Shown here: positions 5,420-7,059 of the stretch, one piece after another | Position numbering within the stretch: position 1 is the stretch's first letter | Layout: each line of letters starts with the position of its first letter | Assembly (NCBI GenBank): GCA_010672185.1 | Contig: JAAHHL010000352.1 | Coordinates: 1 to 7,059 of the forward strand | DNA: 7,059 nucleotides | Source: Caldora sp. SIO3E6 | Lineage (GTDB): Bacteria; Cyanobacteriota; Cyanobacteriia; Cyanobacteriales; Coleofasciculaceae | Direction of reading: 5' to 3' | Notes under the pieces: model-generated | What the model was told of the DNA's origin: nothing | Database searches by the model: none | The model's input: only the letters and a program-made list of their open reading frames with translations | Program-made: the position numbers and the translations under genes

Positions 5420-6979
5420 GTGAATATGACAGCAATAGGGTGCAGTCGGGAAATAGGCATGGTTGAGCTAAGTCGATATTGGACGATGTTTCAGCTTAAC
5501 CTGAGCCGAAGTAAGTGGGAGAAGTCAGAGATTGCTGCCGCTAGGCAATTTTTGTTCTCCAGCAAAACTACTCCTTTGGGGAAAGCAGATGAGCAAGAAA
5601 TTCAACATCAGTTATGGACTTGGTGCCATGCTAACGAACCTACCACTCGCTCCTATGCTGCTCTTAACCTCCGGTGCTACATTTCCCATGCAGCGAAGCA
5701 GACTGTGGATCGCTTGGTAAACAAAATTCCCACTAGTGATCAAGACATCTTAACTCAGGATTTGTATTCTTGTGTGCTCAATGATCAGGGGAAACTGCTG
5801 CAATTTATCCTTGAGGATGACAAGCAGCGCCTGAAATTTGCTGTAGATGAGAAGCAAAGACTGCTAGTTATTAATGATCAGGGTATGCAAGCTGTCAACC
5901 CACCCTTTAGTTTTAAAGTTTTAGCTACTTTTGAACCCCATCGCTCCCGGAGATTGAGTTTATGGAATTGGACTAGTCGCTTAGTTAATCAAGAGCCAGA
6001 GGTGAATCTCATTCTGCGGGAACATGGCTTTCATCGTGAATCCCTCTGGCGATTTCTGAGTAAAATTCAGCCTGTAGAACTGCGCTCTTTGGAGCAACAG
6101 TTTTCTACATTTTCTGCTCAAACAATTGAATATCATCTTCGGTTACTTACTATTTTACGCCAGGTACATCAGCAATATCGGCGTCAGCGCCTTAAAAGTA
6201 AAGCTCAGGAGCAACAGAAGCACAACAATAATCACTTATGGGAGATGATGCTAGTGAAAGTACAACAACAAGCAATACCAATTAGTTCAACTCAAGCCTT
6301 AAAGGATGAGTTGGGACAAATCAGAACTTTTATTGATCAGCATCGCCGGAGAATATATCAATCTCCCAATTGGGATTGGGAGCGCACCCTTATGGAAGTT
6401 ATTCATGGTAATCACTTCAATGACTTAGAAGAGCTAGAAAAGCGGAGAATTGAAGAATTTTACTATCACATAGAGCAGGAATTTCAACCCTACTATCGAC
6501 AAATGCGTCTTCAATTATTAGACTGTTCTTTAGAAACCACTATTCTCCAGCGCCTGACTTATTTACGCAACAGCAGCAGTCGTAAGCTGGTTGAGCAATC
6601 TACTCAATATCTACCAGCTTTATGGCATTTTTATGTTTCTGGACTGTCGATGAGGGAAATTGCAACTCATATCGGTAAACAACATGGGTATGAAGTTAGT
6701 CGGTTACTCAATTTAAAGGCTTTACTAGAAGATAGTCAAAGGCAGATGTTACTGCTGTTACATCATCTTTTTGCCGCTTGGGTTAAAGAACAAGCAGCGG
6801 CAGAACACCGGCAAATGTGGGAAGAGCAACCAGGGATTGCCATTCAACTACTAGATGAATCCATAGCGGATATCCGTGATATGTTTGCTCAAGCTCAAGC
6901 AGAGAAACATAATTGGCATCATGAGACTAATAGCCTAGTTGCTCAGCGTATCCGTCATTTTGTTATTGGAAATGGCTAA
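5420..6979 (+). CDS. Sigma-70-like / helix-turn-helix regulator, cyanobacterial family
   Basis: The 519-residue product looks like a divergent cyanobacterial sigma-like protein. An N-terminal helical domain (about 16-130) contains LRCYISHAAKQ. A patch at 171-189 (FEPHRSRRLSLWNWTSRLV) recalls the FDP-S-LS-W-R signature of ECF sigma region 2, followed by an LREHGFHRESLWRFLS stretch. A long helical, Q- and R-rich part (220-380) leads to a region-4-like helix-turn-helix at 398-433 (LPALWHFYVSGLSMREIATHIG). The likely role is promoter recognition, or DNA binding without true sigma activity. There are no membrane segments, so it is cytoplasmic. The start is uncertain: GTG at 5420, ATG at 5426 and ATG at 5459 (MVELSRYW) all lack a strong ribosome binding site. 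The last two codons and stop fall in a heptamer array, so the natural C-terminus may be altered. Family membership is from memory of similar proteins. Confidence 0.85.
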   Translation: MNMTAIGCSREIGMVELSRYWTMFQLNLSRSKWEKSEIAAARQFLFSSKTTPLGKADEQEIQHQLWTWCHANEPTTRSYAALNLRCYISHAAKQTVDRLVNKIPTSDQDILTQDLYSCVLNDQGKLLQFILEDDKQRLKFAVDEKQRLLVINDQGMQAVNPPFSFKVLATFEPHRSRRLSLWNWTSRLVNQEPEVNLILREHGFHRESLWRFLSKIQPVELRSLEQQFSTFSAQTIEYHLRLLTILRQVHQQYRRQRLKSKAQEQQKHNNNHLWEMMLVKVQQQAIPISSTQALKDELGQIRTFIDQHRRRIYQSPNWDWERTLMEVIHGNHFNDLEELEKRRIEEFYYHIEQEFQPYYRQMRLQLLDCSLETTILQRLTYLRNSSSRKLVEQSTQYLPALWHFYVSGLSMREIATHIGKQHGYEVSRLLNLKALLEDSQRQMLLLLHHLFAAWVKEQAAAEHRQMWEEQPGIAIQLLDESIADIRDMFAQAQAEKHNWHHETNSLVAQRIRHFVIGNG

Positions 6980-7059
6980 TGGCTAATGGCTAATGGCTAA
7001 TTGCTAATTGCTAATTGCTAATGGCTAATTGCTAATTGTTAATGGCTAATTGCTAATTG
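6974..7059. repeat. Seven-base tandem array (GGCTAAT/TGCTAAT), twelve units, running off the window
   Basis: Twelve units of (G/T)GCTAAT, one of them TGTTAAT, run from 6974 to 7057, and two more bases reach the window end, so the true length is unknown. The stop codon of the sigma-like gene (6977-6979) lies inside the first unit. The unit differs from the GATAATT array at 2868-2923, but both are A/T-rich heptamers with TAAT. Confidence 0.9.

Overview
The window looks like cyanobacterial chromosome. Four HIP1 octamers (GCGATCGC at 122-129, 2432-2439, 2641-2648 and 5106-5113) are present. The gaps are full of short palindromes and seven-base tandem repeats typical of filamentous cyanobacteria, and the RTX, HicB-like and regulator proteins all have a cyanobacterial character. 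Genus cannot be fixed from the sequence alone.

Layout. Bases 1-324 hold interspersed repeats and a promoter-like leader. Bases 325-2568 encode a 747-residue secreted RTX (calcium-binding repeat) protein, followed by a 33-base palindrome. Bases 2704-2886 encode a short HicB-type protein whose end runs into a seven-base tandem array. Bases 2887-3457 have no convincing gene and hold at least six repeat or hairpin elements. Bases 3458-5294 are a diverged second copy of the first RTX unit (leader, 529-residue protein, palindrome). Bases 5420-6979 encode a 519-residue protein that resembles a cyanobacterial sigma-70-like regulator: a region-2-like patch in the middle and a region-4-like helix-turn-helix near the C-terminus. 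A second seven-base array starts at its stop codon and runs to the window edge. All genes are on the + strand. No tRNA, rRNA, CRISPR array or transposase was seen.

How the genes may work together. The strongest unexplained signal is a bipartite box, TGCATAAC-N16-TATTTA, found in front of both RTX genes and also in front of the regulator gene. The two RTX leaders are near-identical copies, so the independent evidence is the third copy, which has otherwise different surroundings but keeps both half-sites and their exact spacing. A simple hypothesis is that the sigma-like protein reads this box, so that it controls two secreted calcium-binding surface proteins and itself. The sequence shows the box and the sigma-like motifs; the regulatory link is inference. 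No type I secretion genes (HlyB, HlyD or TolC type) lie in the window, so export would depend on genes elsewhere.

The RTX pair also shows clear modular evolution. Both proteins have the same N-terminal block and secretion end, but the middle is built from 91-92-residue modules in the first protein and 73-residue modules in the second. The difference is two calcium-binding nonapeptides per module.
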